64,000 nucleotides of DNA from an uncultured Dorea sp. (lineage in GTDB: Bacteria > Bacillota > Clostridia > Lachnospirales > Lachnospiraceae): assembly GCA_910589275.1 (NCBI GenBank), contig CAJUTH010000008.1:30369-94368 (forward strand), written 5' to 3'. The notes below the pieces were generated by a model, which saw nothing but the letters and a program-made list of their open reading frames with translations, was not told the DNA's origin and made no database searches. The position numbers and the translations under genes were made by a program. Below, in pieces: positions 25,835 to 35,042 of this stretch (its first letter is position 1; each line of letters begins with the position of its first letter).

Positions 25835-27079
25835 ATGAGATTTCAGCAGATTACAGAAAATAAAACAGAATATATGGATTTACTTTTGCTGACAGATCCT
25901 CAGAGTGACATGGTATACCGATATCTGGACACTGGGGATATGTTTGCGTTATATGAAGGGAAAGAGCTTTGTACGCTGGCGGTAGTTACGGCTTCCGGAA
26001 ACAGGGAATGTGAGATACGCAATCTTGTGACTACTTATGGAAATGGCGGCAAGGGATATACCCGGGCGATGATCCATTATCTCAGCGAAAATTACCGCAA
26101 GGAATGCGATACCATGTATGTGGGGACATGGGATTACGAAGAAAGTATGAGGGCATATAAAAAAGGCGGTTTTGAGTATTCCCATACGTTAGAAGATTAT
26201 TATGTACATAATTATAAGGAACCAATCTATCTGGACGGAAAACAGATGAAGGATCTGGTGTATCTGAAAAAGGATCTGGATGCAGAGGTTGATTTGAAAA
26301 GGGTTGTGAATTTTGCTTTGGACGCAGGAAGGATTCTTCTGAAAAACGGAGCGGAGATATTTCGTGTAGATGAGACGATTCAGCGGATCTGCAAACGTTA
26401 TCATGTAGAGGAAGTGGATACCTTTGTACTGAGCCATGCAATTTTTATTAATGCTGAGCGTGACGGCGAAGAGTTATATTCTAAGATTAAGCATGTGCCG
26501 TTATCCAGCGCAAATCTTGAGATTGTGGCTGAGGTAAATGATCTGTCCAGAAAGATTACGTCAGGCATGATTAATCTGGAGGAGGCAATTGAGGATCTTG
26601 ACAGAATTGAGCATATGCCTGCGAAGAAGAAGTATCAGTTGGTGTTGTCTGCCGGGGTGGGAGCCAGCGCTTTTGGATATCTTCTGGGAGCCAGCGCCAC
26701 GGAAAGTATCTGTGCGTTTTTTATCGGATGCGTTTTGTATATCTGGGTGCTGTTTGCTGGAAAGCACAGGCTGTCGAAGATTATTATCAATATATTCGGA
26801 GGGATTTTGATTACTTCGATGGCGGCGGCGATGTATGTATTTGTTCCGGTTTCTATGAAGGTAGACGGCATGATCATAGCGGGGATTATGCCGCTGGTGC
26901 CGGGAGCTGCTTTTGTAAATGCGATCAGGGATATAGCGGATAGTGATTTCTTGTCTGGAACGGTGAGGATGATTGATGCCTTGCTTGTATTTGTGTATAT
27001 TGCCATTGGCGTCGGCGTTGCGCTGGGGATTTTTAGCAATTGGATTGGAGGTGTGGGAATATGCTTAACTGGTTTATAG
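25835..27079 (+). CDS. Fusion of GNAT acetyltransferase and ThrE-type exporter domain
   Basis: This 414-residue protein joins two families that are normally separate. Residues 1-147 form a GNAT N-acetyltransferase with the acetyl-CoA loop near 69-80 (GNGGKGYTRAMI), AYKKGGFE and the usual tail MKDLVYLKKDL. From about 150 the protein becomes a ThrE/DUF1212 threonine/serine exporter subunit: it starts DLKRVVNFALDAGRILLKNGAEIFRVDET, then has about five membrane segments (from about 268 to 410). The join has no stop or frame change, and the gene begins after GGGGGA. The second exporter subunit follows with a 19-bp overlap. The GNAT half may acetylate the exported amino acid or sense acetyl-CoA; this is inference. 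Confidence 0.85.
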   Translation: MRFQQITENKTEYMDLLLLTDPQSDMVYRYLDTGDMFALYEGKELCTLAVVTASGNRECEIRNLVTTYGNGGKGYTRAMIHYLSENYRKECDTMYVGTWDYEESMRAYKKGGFEYSHTLEDYYVHNYKEPIYLDGKQMKDLVYLKKDLDAEVDLKRVVNFALDAGRILLKNGAEIFRVDETIQRICKRYHVEEVDTFVLSHAIFINAERDGEELYSKIKHVPLSSANLEIVAEVNDLSRKITSGMINLEEAIEDLDRIEHMPAKKKYQLVLSAGVGASAFGYLLGASATESICAFFIGCVLYIWVLFAGKHRLSKIIINIFGGILITSMAAAMYVFVPVSMKVDGMIIAGIMPLVPGAAFVNAIRDIADSDFLSGTVRMIDALLVFVYIAIGVGVALGIFSNWIGGVGICLTGL

Positions 27080-27516
27080 TAAACGTAGTCTGCCCGTGTA
27101 TGGGAACGGTCGCTTTTGCAGTATTATTTAATGTTCCCAAACGGTTTTACGTAAGCTGTGCTACCATCGGGACACTTGGGTGGCTGGTGTACTGCGCCGC
27201 GGTAAATCAGACTTCACCGGCGATTGCGTCTTTTTTTGCATCTCTTACGGTGGTACTTATTTCTAGGGTTCTTACGGTGCGGATGAAATGTCCGATTACG
27301 ATGTTTGTAATCCCGGGGATATTTTCGCTGATTCCGGGAGCAAGCGTGTATTATATGGCGTATGATCTGGTAATTAGTGAGACGAGGGAGGCCGGACAGA
27401 GCGGCTTTCTGGCCCTTAAGATTGCATTCGGAATTGTGCTGGGAATCGTGTCTGCGGTGTCGATTCCAAGGGAAGTGTTTGGAGGAGACTATTGGCGAGA
27501 ACGGAAGAAGAAGTGA
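27061..27516 (+). CDS. ThrE-type exporter small subunit (DUF3815)
   Basis: This 151-residue membrane protein has four or five hydrophobic segments and the motif PGIFSLIPGASVYY, typical of the short subunit of split threonine/serine exporters. Together with the membrane half of the upstream fusion it should form the transporter. The ATG at 27061 has GGAGGTG before it; the frame opens earlier at 27040 without a ribosome binding site. It overlaps the fusion gene by 19 bp, so coupling is likely. Confidence 0.88.
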   Translation: MLNWFIVNVVCPCMGTVAFAVLFNVPKRFYVSCATIGTLGWLVYCAAVNQTSPAIASFFASLTVVLISRVLTVRMKCPITMFVIPGIFSLIPGASVYYMAYDLVISETREAGQSGFLALKIAFGIVLGIVSAVSIPREVFGGDYWRERKKK

Positions 27517-27595
27517 TTTAGGTTGACGAAGAGAAGTAATTCTGATAGGATTATGTAAAGAAGTGTATTCTAAATGAAAGAAGTGGAGATATAAG

Positions 27596-29056
27596 ATGAG
27601 TAAAGTAAGAACGAGATTTGCACCGAGTCCTACAGGAAGGATGCATGTGGGCAATTTGAGAACGGCGCTGTATGCGTATCTGATCGCAAAGCATGAGGAT
27701 GGGGATTTTATGCTGCGGATTGAGGATACGGATCAGGAGCGTTTTGTGGAGGGCGCTCTTGAGATTATTTACCGGACCCTAGAAAAGACCGGGCTGGTAC
27801 ACGATGAGGGACCGGATAAGGATGGGGGCGTGGGCCCTTATGTTCAGAGTGAGCGGAATGCATCCGGCCTGTATTTGAAGTATGCAAAGCAGTTGATTGA
27901 ACAGGGGGACGCGTATTATTGTTTCTGCGACAAGGAAAGACTGGAATCCTTGAGAAGCACCGTATCCGAGTCCGGGACAGAGATTGTAGTTTATGACAAG
28001 CACTGCTTGAACCTGAGCAAAGAAGAGGTTCAGGCGAATCTGGATGCGGGAAAGCCTTATGTTATCCGTATTAATATGCCCACAGAGGGGACAACTACGT
28101 TCCACGATGATATTTACGGGGATATTACAGTGCCGAATGCGGAGCTGGATGATATGATACTGATTAAATCCGACGGATATCCGACCTATAATTTTGCTAA
28201 TGTAGTTGACGATCATCTGATGGGGATTACCCATGTGGTAAGGGGGAATGAGTACCTGTCTTCCGCTCCCAAGTATAATCGTCTTTATGAGGCGTTTGGC
28301 TGGGAGGTTCCTACGTATGTGCACTGTCCTCTGATTACGGATGAGACCCATAAGAAGCTGAGCAAGCGCTGCGGCCACTCTTCTTATGAAGATCTGCTGG
28401 AGCAGGGTTTTGTCTCCGAGGCGATTGTGAATTATGTGGCGCTGCTTGGATGGTGTCCGGAGGACAACCGGGAGATATTCACACTGAAAGAGCTGGTGGA
28501 AGCATTTGATTACCGCCATATGAGTAAGTCGCCGGCGGTATTTGACGTGGTAAAGCTTAAGTGGATGAACAGCGAATACTTAAAGGCTATGGACTCGGAG
28601 AAGTTTTTCATGCTTGCAAAGCCGTATATAGAAGAGGCTGTTGGAAACAAATACGATCTGCGTAAGATTGCCGGGTTGGTAAAGACAAGGATTGAGACGT
28701 TTCTGGACATCAAAGAACAGATTGATTTCTTTGCAGCGGTTCCTGAATATGATACGGCAATGTACTGCCATAAGAAGATGAAGACCAATGAAGAGAATTC
28801 CTTAGAGCTTTTAAAGGGTGTGCTTCCTGTTTTGGAGAAGCAGGAGGATTTTGGCAATGATGCATTGTTTGAGACGCTGAAGCAGTATGCGGCGGAGAAC
28901 GAGAAAAAGATAGGATATGTGATGTGGCCGATCCGTACAGCTATTTCAGGCAGACAGAATACGCCGGGAGGAGCAACCGAGATTATGGATGTTCTTGGGA
29001 AGGAAGAGTCCTTATCGCGCATCCGTATGGGGATTCAGAAATTAGAAACGAGGTAG
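27596..29056 (+). CDS. gltX: Glutamate-tRNA ligase
   Basis: This 486-residue class I synthetase charges tRNA-Glu (and in many Firmicutes also tRNA-Gln). The HIGH-type motif is in PSPTGRMHVGN and the KMSKS-type motif is KLSKR; the family IEDTDQERFVEGA segment follows the first. The C-terminal helical anticodon-binding region is of normal size. No T-box leader is visible in the 79-bp spacer. The next gene starts 3 bp after its stop. Confidence 0.97.
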   Translation: MSKVRTRFAPSPTGRMHVGNLRTALYAYLIAKHEDGDFMLRIEDTDQERFVEGALEIIYRTLEKTGLVHDEGPDKDGGVGPYVQSERNASGLYLKYAKQLIEQGDAYYCFCDKERLESLRSTVSESGTEIVVYDKHCLNLSKEEVQANLDAGKPYVIRINMPTEGTTTFHDDIYGDITVPNAELDDMILIKSDGYPTYNFANVVDDHLMGITHVVRGNEYLSSAPKYNRLYEAFGWEVPTYVHCPLITDETHKKLSKRCGHSSYEDLLEQGFVSEAIVNYVALLGWCPEDNREIFTLKELVEAFDYRHMSKSPAVFDVVKLKWMNSEYLKAMDSEKFFMLAKPYIEEAVGNKYDLRKIAGLVKTRIETFLDIKEQIDFFAAVPEYDTAMYCHKKMKTNEENSLELLKGVLPVLEKQEDFGNDALFETLKQYAAENEKKIGYVMWPIRTAISGRQNTPGGATEIMDVLGKEESLSRIRMGIQKLETR

Positions 29057-29059
29057 TTC

Positions 29060-30919
29060 ATGCGTCCGAATCAGATACAGGAGCGTGCGATCAGACATTA
29101 TACAGGTCCCTGCATGGTGCTTGCGGGACCGGGTTCCGGTAAGACGTTTACCATTGCCAGGCGGATTTATTATTTAATAGAGCATTATAAAGTAAGACCA
29201 GAAAATATTCTGGTCATTACTTTTACCCGGGCGGCGTCCTATGAGATGCAGAATAGGTTCAAAATGCTGATGGAGGGCAGAAGCCTGCCGGTTACGTTTG
29301 GAACCTTTCACGGAGTGTATTTTGGAATATTGAAATGGGCGTACCGTTTAAGCGCTGGAAACATTCTGACAGAAGAGGAGAAATACCAGCTTCTCCGTCA
29401 GATTATCTATTCTCCGGAGCTTGGATATGAGCTGGAGTCTTTTGATGAGAAGGAAGAGATTCAGGATTTGATCACGGAGATCGGCAATGTGAAAAACAGC
29501 GGGCTTCCCATTGAACGGTATGAATCCGCCCGCCATGGGGCGATGTTCGGGAGAATATATCATGCTTACGAGAAGCAGCGGAAGGAGCTGCGAAAGATTG
29601 ATTTTGATGATATGCTTCTGCTGTGCTATGATTTGTTCCGGCGGAGGAAGGATCTGTTAAAACAGTGGCAGGAACGGTTTCAATTTATCCTGATCGATGA
29701 ATTTCAAGATGTGAACAGGGTACAGTATGAGGTAGTGCGTATGCTTGCCCTTCCGGAGAATAATCTGTTTGTCGTAGGGGATGACGATCAGTCCATTTAT
29801 CGGTTCAGAGGAGCAAGTCCGGAGATTATGCTTGGGTTTGGGGAGGATTATCCGGAGGCCGAGAAGCTTGTGCTGGGAGTAAATTACCGTTCCAGTAAGA
29901 ATATTGTAAATGGGGCGCTTAAGGTAATCGGCTGCAACAGCAGGCGGTATAAGAAGAAGCTTTCTACAGAGAATGAGAAAGGCTCCTGCATCCATGTGCA
30001 GGAGGTTAAGGATTCTGTGGAGGAGGGCGGATATCTGATTAAAAAGGTAAAAGAGCTTGCGGATAAAGGGATTTCGTACCATCAGATTGCCGTTTTGTAC
30101 CGGACCGGGAATGATGCAAGGACCTTGATGGAGCTCCTTTTGGAGAATCAGATTCCCTTTCAGGCGAGAGAACAGATACAGAATATTTATGAGCATTTTG
30201 CAGTGAGGAAGCTTCTTAACTATGTGAGACTGGCGGCGGGAGACCGCAGCAGAAGGGTGTTTCTAGATGTAATGAACGCGCCGAAGCGGTATATCAGCAG
30301 AGAGAGCTTGGAGCATGATAGGGCAGATTTTGAGGATCTTAGGCGGTTCTATATGGATAAGAGCTGGATGCTGGACAGAATTGACCAGTTTGAATGGGAT
30401 GTAAAGATGCTCGAAGGCCAGACGCCCTATGCGTCGATACAATATATTAGGAAGCATATCGGTTATGATGATTATTTGAAGGAATATGCAAAGACCAGAA
30501 GAATTGGAGAAGAGGAATTATTTTCGATACTTGCAGAAGCAGAAGAGCGGGCAAAGGAATTTACATGTATCTCTGAATGGCTTTCTTACATAGAAGATTA
30601 TACAAAGATATTGAATGAACAAAAGAAACGGAAATCGAAAGAAATAGAAGGCATCCGTTTGATGACGATGCACGGGGCGAAGGGGTTGGAATTTGATACG
30701 GTATTCATTATTCAGAGTAACGAAGGCGTGATTCCTTATAAGAAAGCAAAGCTTGAGGTAGAGCTTGAGGAGGAACGGAGGATGTTTTATGTGGCTATGA
30801 CCCGGGCAAAAAGAGAGCTTATCATCAGTTATGTCAAAAATAAAAACGGAAAAGAGGCGCATCCTTCCCGTTTTGTCAATGAACTGCTTGATACTGTTCA
30901 CGGGTCAGGAATGCACTGA
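29060..30919 (+). CDS. UvrD/PcrA-type superfamily 1 DNA helicase
   Basis: This is a 619-residue ATP-dependent 3'-5' helicase. Motif I is GPGSGKT (23-29), motif II is IDEFQDVN, motif III GDDDQSIYRFRGA, motif IV VNYRSSKNIV, and motif V/VI MTMHGAKGLEFDTV with VAMTRAKRELII. It is about 100 residues shorter than full PcrA, mainly at the C terminus, and lacks the UvrB-binding tail. A role in DNA repair or replication restart is likely. It starts 3 bp after gltX, an uncommon but clean operon arrangement. Confidence 0.92.
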   Translation: MRPNQIQERAIRHYTGPCMVLAGPGSGKTFTIARRIYYLIEHYKVRPENILVITFTRAASYEMQNRFKMLMEGRSLPVTFGTFHGVYFGILKWAYRLSAGNILTEEEKYQLLRQIIYSPELGYELESFDEKEEIQDLITEIGNVKNSGLPIERYESARHGAMFGRIYHAYEKQRKELRKIDFDDMLLLCYDLFRRRKDLLKQWQERFQFILIDEFQDVNRVQYEVVRMLALPENNLFVVGDDDQSIYRFRGASPEIMLGFGEDYPEAEKLVLGVNYRSSKNIVNGALKVIGCNSRRYKKKLSTENEKGSCIHVQEVKDSVEEGGYLIKKVKELADKGISYHQIAVLYRTGNDARTLMELLLENQIPFQAREQIQNIYEHFAVRKLLNYVRLAAGDRSRRVFLDVMNAPKRYISRESLEHDRADFEDLRRFYMDKSWMLDRIDQFEWDVKMLEGQTPYASIQYIRKHIGYDDYLKEYAKTRRIGEEELFSILAEAEERAKEFTCISEWLSYIEDYTKILNEQKKRKSKEIEGIRLMTMHGAKGLEFDTVFIIQSNEGVIPYKKAKLEVELEEERRMFYVAMTRAKRELIISYVKNKNGKEAHPSRFVNELLDTVHGSGMH

Positions 30920-30930
30920 AAACTTTTTTC

Positions 30931-30959
30931 TGGTCAAATGCTATAAAATGTTGTAGAAT
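30931..30959 (+). promoter_or_regulatory. Promoter of the substrate-binding protein gene
   Basis: TGGTCA and TAGAAT are separated by 17 bp, about 30 bp before the start codon. Confidence 0.55.
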
Positions 30960-30988
30960 GAATATGTATACGCAGGGAGGAAGGATTT

Positions 30989-31993
30989 ATGAAAAAGAAA
31001 GCATTGATTGTACTCGTTTCTCTGCTCATAGGCATACTTGCTTTGTACGGCTGCAAGAAGGCAGTTGGGACGCCGGAGGATAATGCTGTATCTTCGGAGG
31101 AGGAAGCAGAAGAAGCAGGGGAAGAAGATACTGGGTATAAATTTGGATTCAGTGCGATTGATATGGACAACCCTTACTTTATCACGTTGGAGAGCGCAAT
31201 AAAGGAAGTTCTTGACAAGGAAGGCTATACGCTGATTACGAAGAATCCGGAAAGCGATCCCGCCCTTCAGAATGAACAGATTATGGAGATGATTGATGAA
31301 GGGATTGACGCGATATTTATCTGTCCGGTTAACTGGGTGGAGATTACAGACGCATTGGAAGCGCTTAAGGAGGCGGACGTTAAGATCATTAATGTGGATA
31401 CGCAGGTGAAAGAGATGGGATATATAGATGCGTACATTGGTTCTGACAATGAGGCAGCCGGATATATCTGCGGAGAAGATCTTCTGGATAAATGTCCGGA
31501 GGGCGGAAGGATATTGATTCTAGAGTGTCCGACCCAGAATTCTATCAATGAAAGGATTACCGGATTTGAAAAAGCAATTTCTTCTGCGGAATCCGGATTT
31601 GAGATTGTCGACAGAGCCGATACCAATGGGGAATTTCAAAAGGCGCTGGAGATTACACAGGAGATATTGAAGGAACATGAAGATATTGATGTGATTATGT
31701 GCGGCAACGACCAGATTGCGGTAGGAGCTACTACTGCGGTGAATCTTGCCGGAATGCGGAATGTGATTATTTACGGTGTAGACGGCTCGCCGGATATTAA
31801 AAAAGAGCTTATGAAACCAGATACACAGATTGCCGGAACGGCGGCGCAGTCGCCGATAGGTATAGGAAAACAAGCGGCAGAGACAGGAATTGCGATTCTT
31901 GACGGAGATGAATACGAAGAAGAGATATATGAAGATGTTTTTATGATTAATAGTGACAATGTGAAAATGTACGGGGCTGACGGCTGGCAGTAA
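30989..31993 (+). CDS. RbsB-like sugar-binding lipoprotein, orphan
   Basis: This 334-residue lipoprotein has a signal peptide ending in a lipobox (LYGC, Cys22), an acidic linker, and a type I periplasmic-binding fold. The ligand-binding elements FSAIDMDNPYF, GIDAIFICPVNW and YGVDGSPDIKKE fit the ribose/galactose-binding branch. It is an orphan: no permease or ATPase gene lies beside it. It is followed after 10 bp by the GH13-like gene, TraX-like and DUF5662 genes in one direction. It may feed a transporter elsewhere or act as a sugar sensor. Confidence 0.88.
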   Translation: MKKKALIVLVSLLIGILALYGCKKAVGTPEDNAVSSEEEAEEAGEEDTGYKFGFSAIDMDNPYFITLESAIKEVLDKEGYTLITKNPESDPALQNEQIMEMIDEGIDAIFICPVNWVEITDALEALKEADVKIINVDTQVKEMGYIDAYIGSDNEAAGYICGEDLLDKCPEGGRILILECPTQNSINERITGFEKAISSAESGFEIVDRADTNGEFQKALEITQEILKEHEDIDVIMCGNDQIAVGATTAVNLAGMRNVIIYGVDGSPDIKKELMKPDTQIAGTAAQSPIGIGKQAAETGIAILDGDEYEEEIYEDVFMINSDNVKMYGADGWQ

Positions 31994-32003
31994 GGAGAAT
32001 AAT

Positions 32004-33701
32004 ATGAAGCAGACACAGGGAACACCATTACCTCTTGGAGTAACAGGAACAGATAAAGGGATGAACTTTGCAGTTGCCATCCCGCAGGGAAAAACCTGCG
32101 AACTGCTGTTATACCGAAAGAAGGGAGAAACTCCGGTCTTTACCTGTGAACTGCCGGAGGAGACGGCCGTGGGAGAAGTGCGCTGTGTGTCCCTTGAAGA
32201 AATGACAGGGAGAACTTATGAGTATCTTTACCGGATTGACGGCGAATATTATGTGGACCCGTATGTGAAGAAGCTGACAGGTAGAAAGGGCTGGGGAGAA
32301 ACAAAGGATGTATCTGCCGGGGAGATGCGAGGAGAGCTTGTGAGAGACGTCTATGACTGGGAGGGGGATGAGCCTTTAAATATCCCTATGAACCGCGTCG
32401 TTGCTTACAGCCTGCATGTAAGAGGATTTACTAAGCATTCTTCTTCAAAAGTAAAATATAAGGGAACCTTCCGGGGGATTATAGAGAAGCTTCCGTATTT
32501 AACAGAGCTGGGAATTAATCAGATTCATTGTATGCCGGTATATGAGTTTGAAGAGCGTACAAGAGCTGGGGTAAACTATTGGGGATATGGCGCCGGTTAC
32601 TATTTTGCGCCAAAGAGCAATTACGCGGCTTCTAGGGATGCGGTTACAGAGCTGAAAGATATGGTAAAAGCCTGTCACAAAACCGGGATTGAGGTAGTAT
32701 TGGAAATGCCTTTTGACGGCGGGACTTCAAAACAGATGATGGAGGAATGTCTCAGGTACTATCGGATGGAATACCATGTGGATGGGTTTATCCTGAATCC
32801 GTTAGTTGCTCCTATGGACATGATTTATGCGGATCCGATACTTAAAAAGACAAAGCTGCTTATCCACAGGGAGGATTTCCAGAATACGATGCGAAGATTC
32901 CTCAAAGGGGACGAGGGCATGGTAAGCGGGGTGGTTTACTGGCTGAATCATCATACAAGAGACGGTTATAACTACATTACCAGCCATAATGGATTTACGT
33001 TAAACGATCTGGTGTCCTATGACAGTAAGCATAATGAGGCAAACGGGGAGAATAATCAGGACGGACCGGATTATAATTATAGCTGGAACTGCGGAGCGGA
33101 GGGACCGAGCCGGAAAAAGGCAGTAAATGAACTGAGAAAGAACCAAATACGCAATGCGTTTTTACTGCTTATGTTTGCGCAGGGAACGCCATGTATACTG
33201 GCGGGAGATGAGTTTGGCAATACTCAGAAGGGAAATAATAATGTGTATTGCCAGGATAATCCAACTGCATGGCTGGATTGGAGCAGGTTAAAGAGACAGG
33301 AAGATACGTTTAATTATGTAAAAGAACTGATTGCGCTTAGAAAGGCGCATCCGGTTTTTATGCAGGAAGAGCCGCTGAGGGGTATGGACTCCATAAGGTG
33401 CGGGATTCCGGATGTATCCTATCACGGAGAATATGCGTGGCGTACGCCGGACGAAGTCAGCAGCAGACTGCTGGGAGTGTTTTACTGCGGCGCCGTCGCT
33501 GCGGACGAAGATATATTTGTTATCTATAATATGCATTGGCTGGAGCATAGGTTTGCGCTGCCGGCGCTTTCAGATAAGAAAAAGTGGCACGTGATCGCTT
33601 CTACAAGTAAAGGCATTTTGAAGGAACCGGAACTTGTGGAAAACCAGCATGATACGGTAGTTGCAGAGCGTACGATTCAAATTTTGGCAGGCAGGCAGTA
33701 A
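32004..33701 (+). CDS. Glycogen-debranching-type GH13 homologue lacking catalytic residues
   Basis: This 565-residue protein has a CBM48-like N-terminal domain (to about 120) and a GH13 barrel close to GlgX/isoamylase, but all three catalytic carboxylates are changed. Region II reads HVDGFILNPL, so the Arg is Ile263 and the nucleophile Asp is Asn265. Region III reads KLLIHRED, so the acid/base Glu is His288. Region IV reads TSHNGFTLNDLVSY, so the Asp is Asn329. Region I is VVLEMPFDGG and also lacks its Asp and His. The rest (LAGDEFGNTQKGNNN) is well kept and the frame is intact, so this is a probable non-catalytic glucan-binding or regulatory pseudoenzyme, not a decayed gene. Confidence 0.8.
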   Translation: MKQTQGTPLPLGVTGTDKGMNFAVAIPQGKTCELLLYRKKGETPVFTCELPEETAVGEVRCVSLEEMTGRTYEYLYRIDGEYYVDPYVKKLTGRKGWGETKDVSAGEMRGELVRDVYDWEGDEPLNIPMNRVVAYSLHVRGFTKHSSSKVKYKGTFRGIIEKLPYLTELGINQIHCMPVYEFEERTRAGVNYWGYGAGYYFAPKSNYAASRDAVTELKDMVKACHKTGIEVVLEMPFDGGTSKQMMEECLRYYRMEYHVDGFILNPLVAPMDMIYADPILKKTKLLIHREDFQNTMRRFLKGDEGMVSGVVYWLNHHTRDGYNYITSHNGFTLNDLVSYDSKHNEANGENNQDGPDYNYSWNCGAEGPSRKKAVNELRKNQIRNAFLLLMFAQGTPCILAGDEFGNTQKGNNNVYCQDNPTAWLDWSRLKRQEDTFNYVKELIALRKAHPVFMQEEPLRGMDSIRCGIPDVSYHGEYAWRTPDEVSSRLLGVFYCGAVAADEDIFVIYNMHWLEHRFALPALSDKKKWHVIASTSKGILKEPELVENQHDTVVAERTIQILAGRQ

Positions 33702-34363
33702 TGAAAGCTACAGCAGAGAGACAAAAAGGATTTTCTTCCTTTGAATTGAAGGTGCTGGCGATCGTATCCATGGCGGCGGACCACGTAGGGGCGGTTCTTT
33801 GTCCGGAGACGCTCTTCTTACGTTATGTTGGAAGGCTTGCATTTCCAATATTCTGCTTTCTTCTGGTAGAGGGATATTATCATACGGGGAATGTAAGGAA
33901 GTATATGGCAAGGCTCGGAGTATTTGCGCTGATTTCTGAAATCCCTTTTGATCTGGCATTCCACGAATCGGTTTGGACATTGGAGAAACAAAATGTATTT
34001 TTTACTCTTCTTATAGGACTTGGGATGCTGTGGCTGGCTGATAAAGAGAGAGAAATCATAATAAGAATCGGCATTATAATTCTGGCAATGTGGGCGGCTG
34101 AGCTTCTGCATACGGATTATGGGTTCCGCGGTATCCTTTTGATTGCAATTTTTCAGATGGCGAGAGATAAGAAGGCGGTGCAGTATATTGGCGGAGCGGC
34201 TTGGAACTTTCTGTGGGGAAACCGGATTCAGTCGGCAGGGGCGCTGGCGGTGATACCGATTGCTCTGTATAACGGCGAAAAGGGCAGGAGTATGAAGTAT
34301 TTCTTTTACCTGTTTTATCCGGTCCACCTACTGATTTTATATTTTCTGACATATATTTTTTAG
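33701..34363 (+). CDS. TraX-family membrane protein
   Basis: This 220-residue protein has about six membrane segments and matches the TraX family: LKVLAIVSMAADHVG near the start, RLAFPIFCFLLVEGYYHT, and ISEIPFDLAF. In F plasmids TraX acetylates pilin, but chromosomal homologues in Firmicutes are common and their role is unknown, so it is not evidence of conjugation here. Its ATG overlaps the previous stop codon by one base (TAATG), giving strong coupling to the GH13-like gene. Confidence 0.88.
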   Translation: MKATAERQKGFSSFELKVLAIVSMAADHVGAVLCPETLFLRYVGRLAFPIFCFLLVEGYYHTGNVRKYMARLGVFALISEIPFDLAFHESVWTLEKQNVFFTLLIGLGMLWLADKEREIIIRIGIIILAMWAAELLHTDYGFRGILLIAIFQMARDKKAVQYIGGAAWNFLWGNRIQSAGALAVIPIALYNGEKGRSMKYFFYLFYPVHLLILYFLTYIF

Positions 34364-34384
34364 GAAAGAAAGAGGTTATGCGGT

Positions 34385-34948
34385 ATGAAAGCATTGGATC
34401 ATCTGCGGACAATTAATCATCATAAGCTGCTGGTTATGAAGGGGTGCTTTAGAGTGGGACTGTATAAGCAGGGACTGCTTCATGACCTATCGAAGTATTC
34501 GCCTGCGGAATTTTTGGTTGGATGCAGGTATTTTCAAGGAAATAGGAGTCCGAATAATGCAGAGCGGGAGGCTACAGGGGTGTCCACTGCCTGGCTGCAT
34601 CATAAAGGGCGCAATAAGCATCATTATGAATACTGGATTGATTATACGGCGGAGAAGGAACGGATTCTTGCAGGTACAAAGATGCCGACCAAATATGTGA
34701 TTGAAATGTTTATGGACCGTGTGGCGGCATCTAAGACTTATCAGAAGGAGAATTATAAAGACTGCCATCCATTGGAGTATTATGAGCAGGGGGCGGCGAA
34801 GCTTGGCAGCATGGTACATAAAGATACTGCCGCGCTGCTGCACCATTTGTTAAAGATGCTGGCGGAGCAGGGGGAAGAAAAGACATTTGCCTATATCCGC
34901 AGAATCGTTATGAAAAATAAAAAGAAAAGACGCCGCTGTATTTTTTAA
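34385..34948 (+). CDS. DUF5662-family protein
   Basis: This 187-residue protein of the DUF5662 type has several conserved histidines and aspartates (HHKLLVMKGCF, LLHDLSKYSP, WLHHKGRNKHHYEYW) that suggest a metal-dependent HD-like fold. The function is unknown, and its C-terminal tail is strongly basic (KNKKKRRR), which could bind nucleic acid or membrane. It follows the TraX-like gene by 21 bp with AAAGAGG before the ATG, so it probably belongs to the same transcript. Confidence 0.82.
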   Translation: MKALDHLRTINHHKLLVMKGCFRVGLYKQGLLHDLSKYSPAEFLVGCRYFQGNRSPNNAEREATGVSTAWLHHKGRNKHHYEYWIDYTAEKERILAGTKMPTKYVIEMFMDRVAASKTYQKENYKDCHPLEYYEQGAAKLGSMVHKDTAALLHHLLKMLAEQGEEKTFAYIRRIVMKNKKKRRRCIF

Positions 34949-35042
34949 AAGAAATGGAGAGGAAGAGGACTGAGTGCAGGTGACAAAAGGTTCTCTTCTT
35001 TCATTTATAAGATTTATAATTCACTGAGGAGGGAAGAGGGAT

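Noticed and set aside
33701..34363. TraX-like gene as proof of a conjugative element
   Set aside because: TraX homologues are common on Firmicutes chromosomes, and no transfer genes surround this one.
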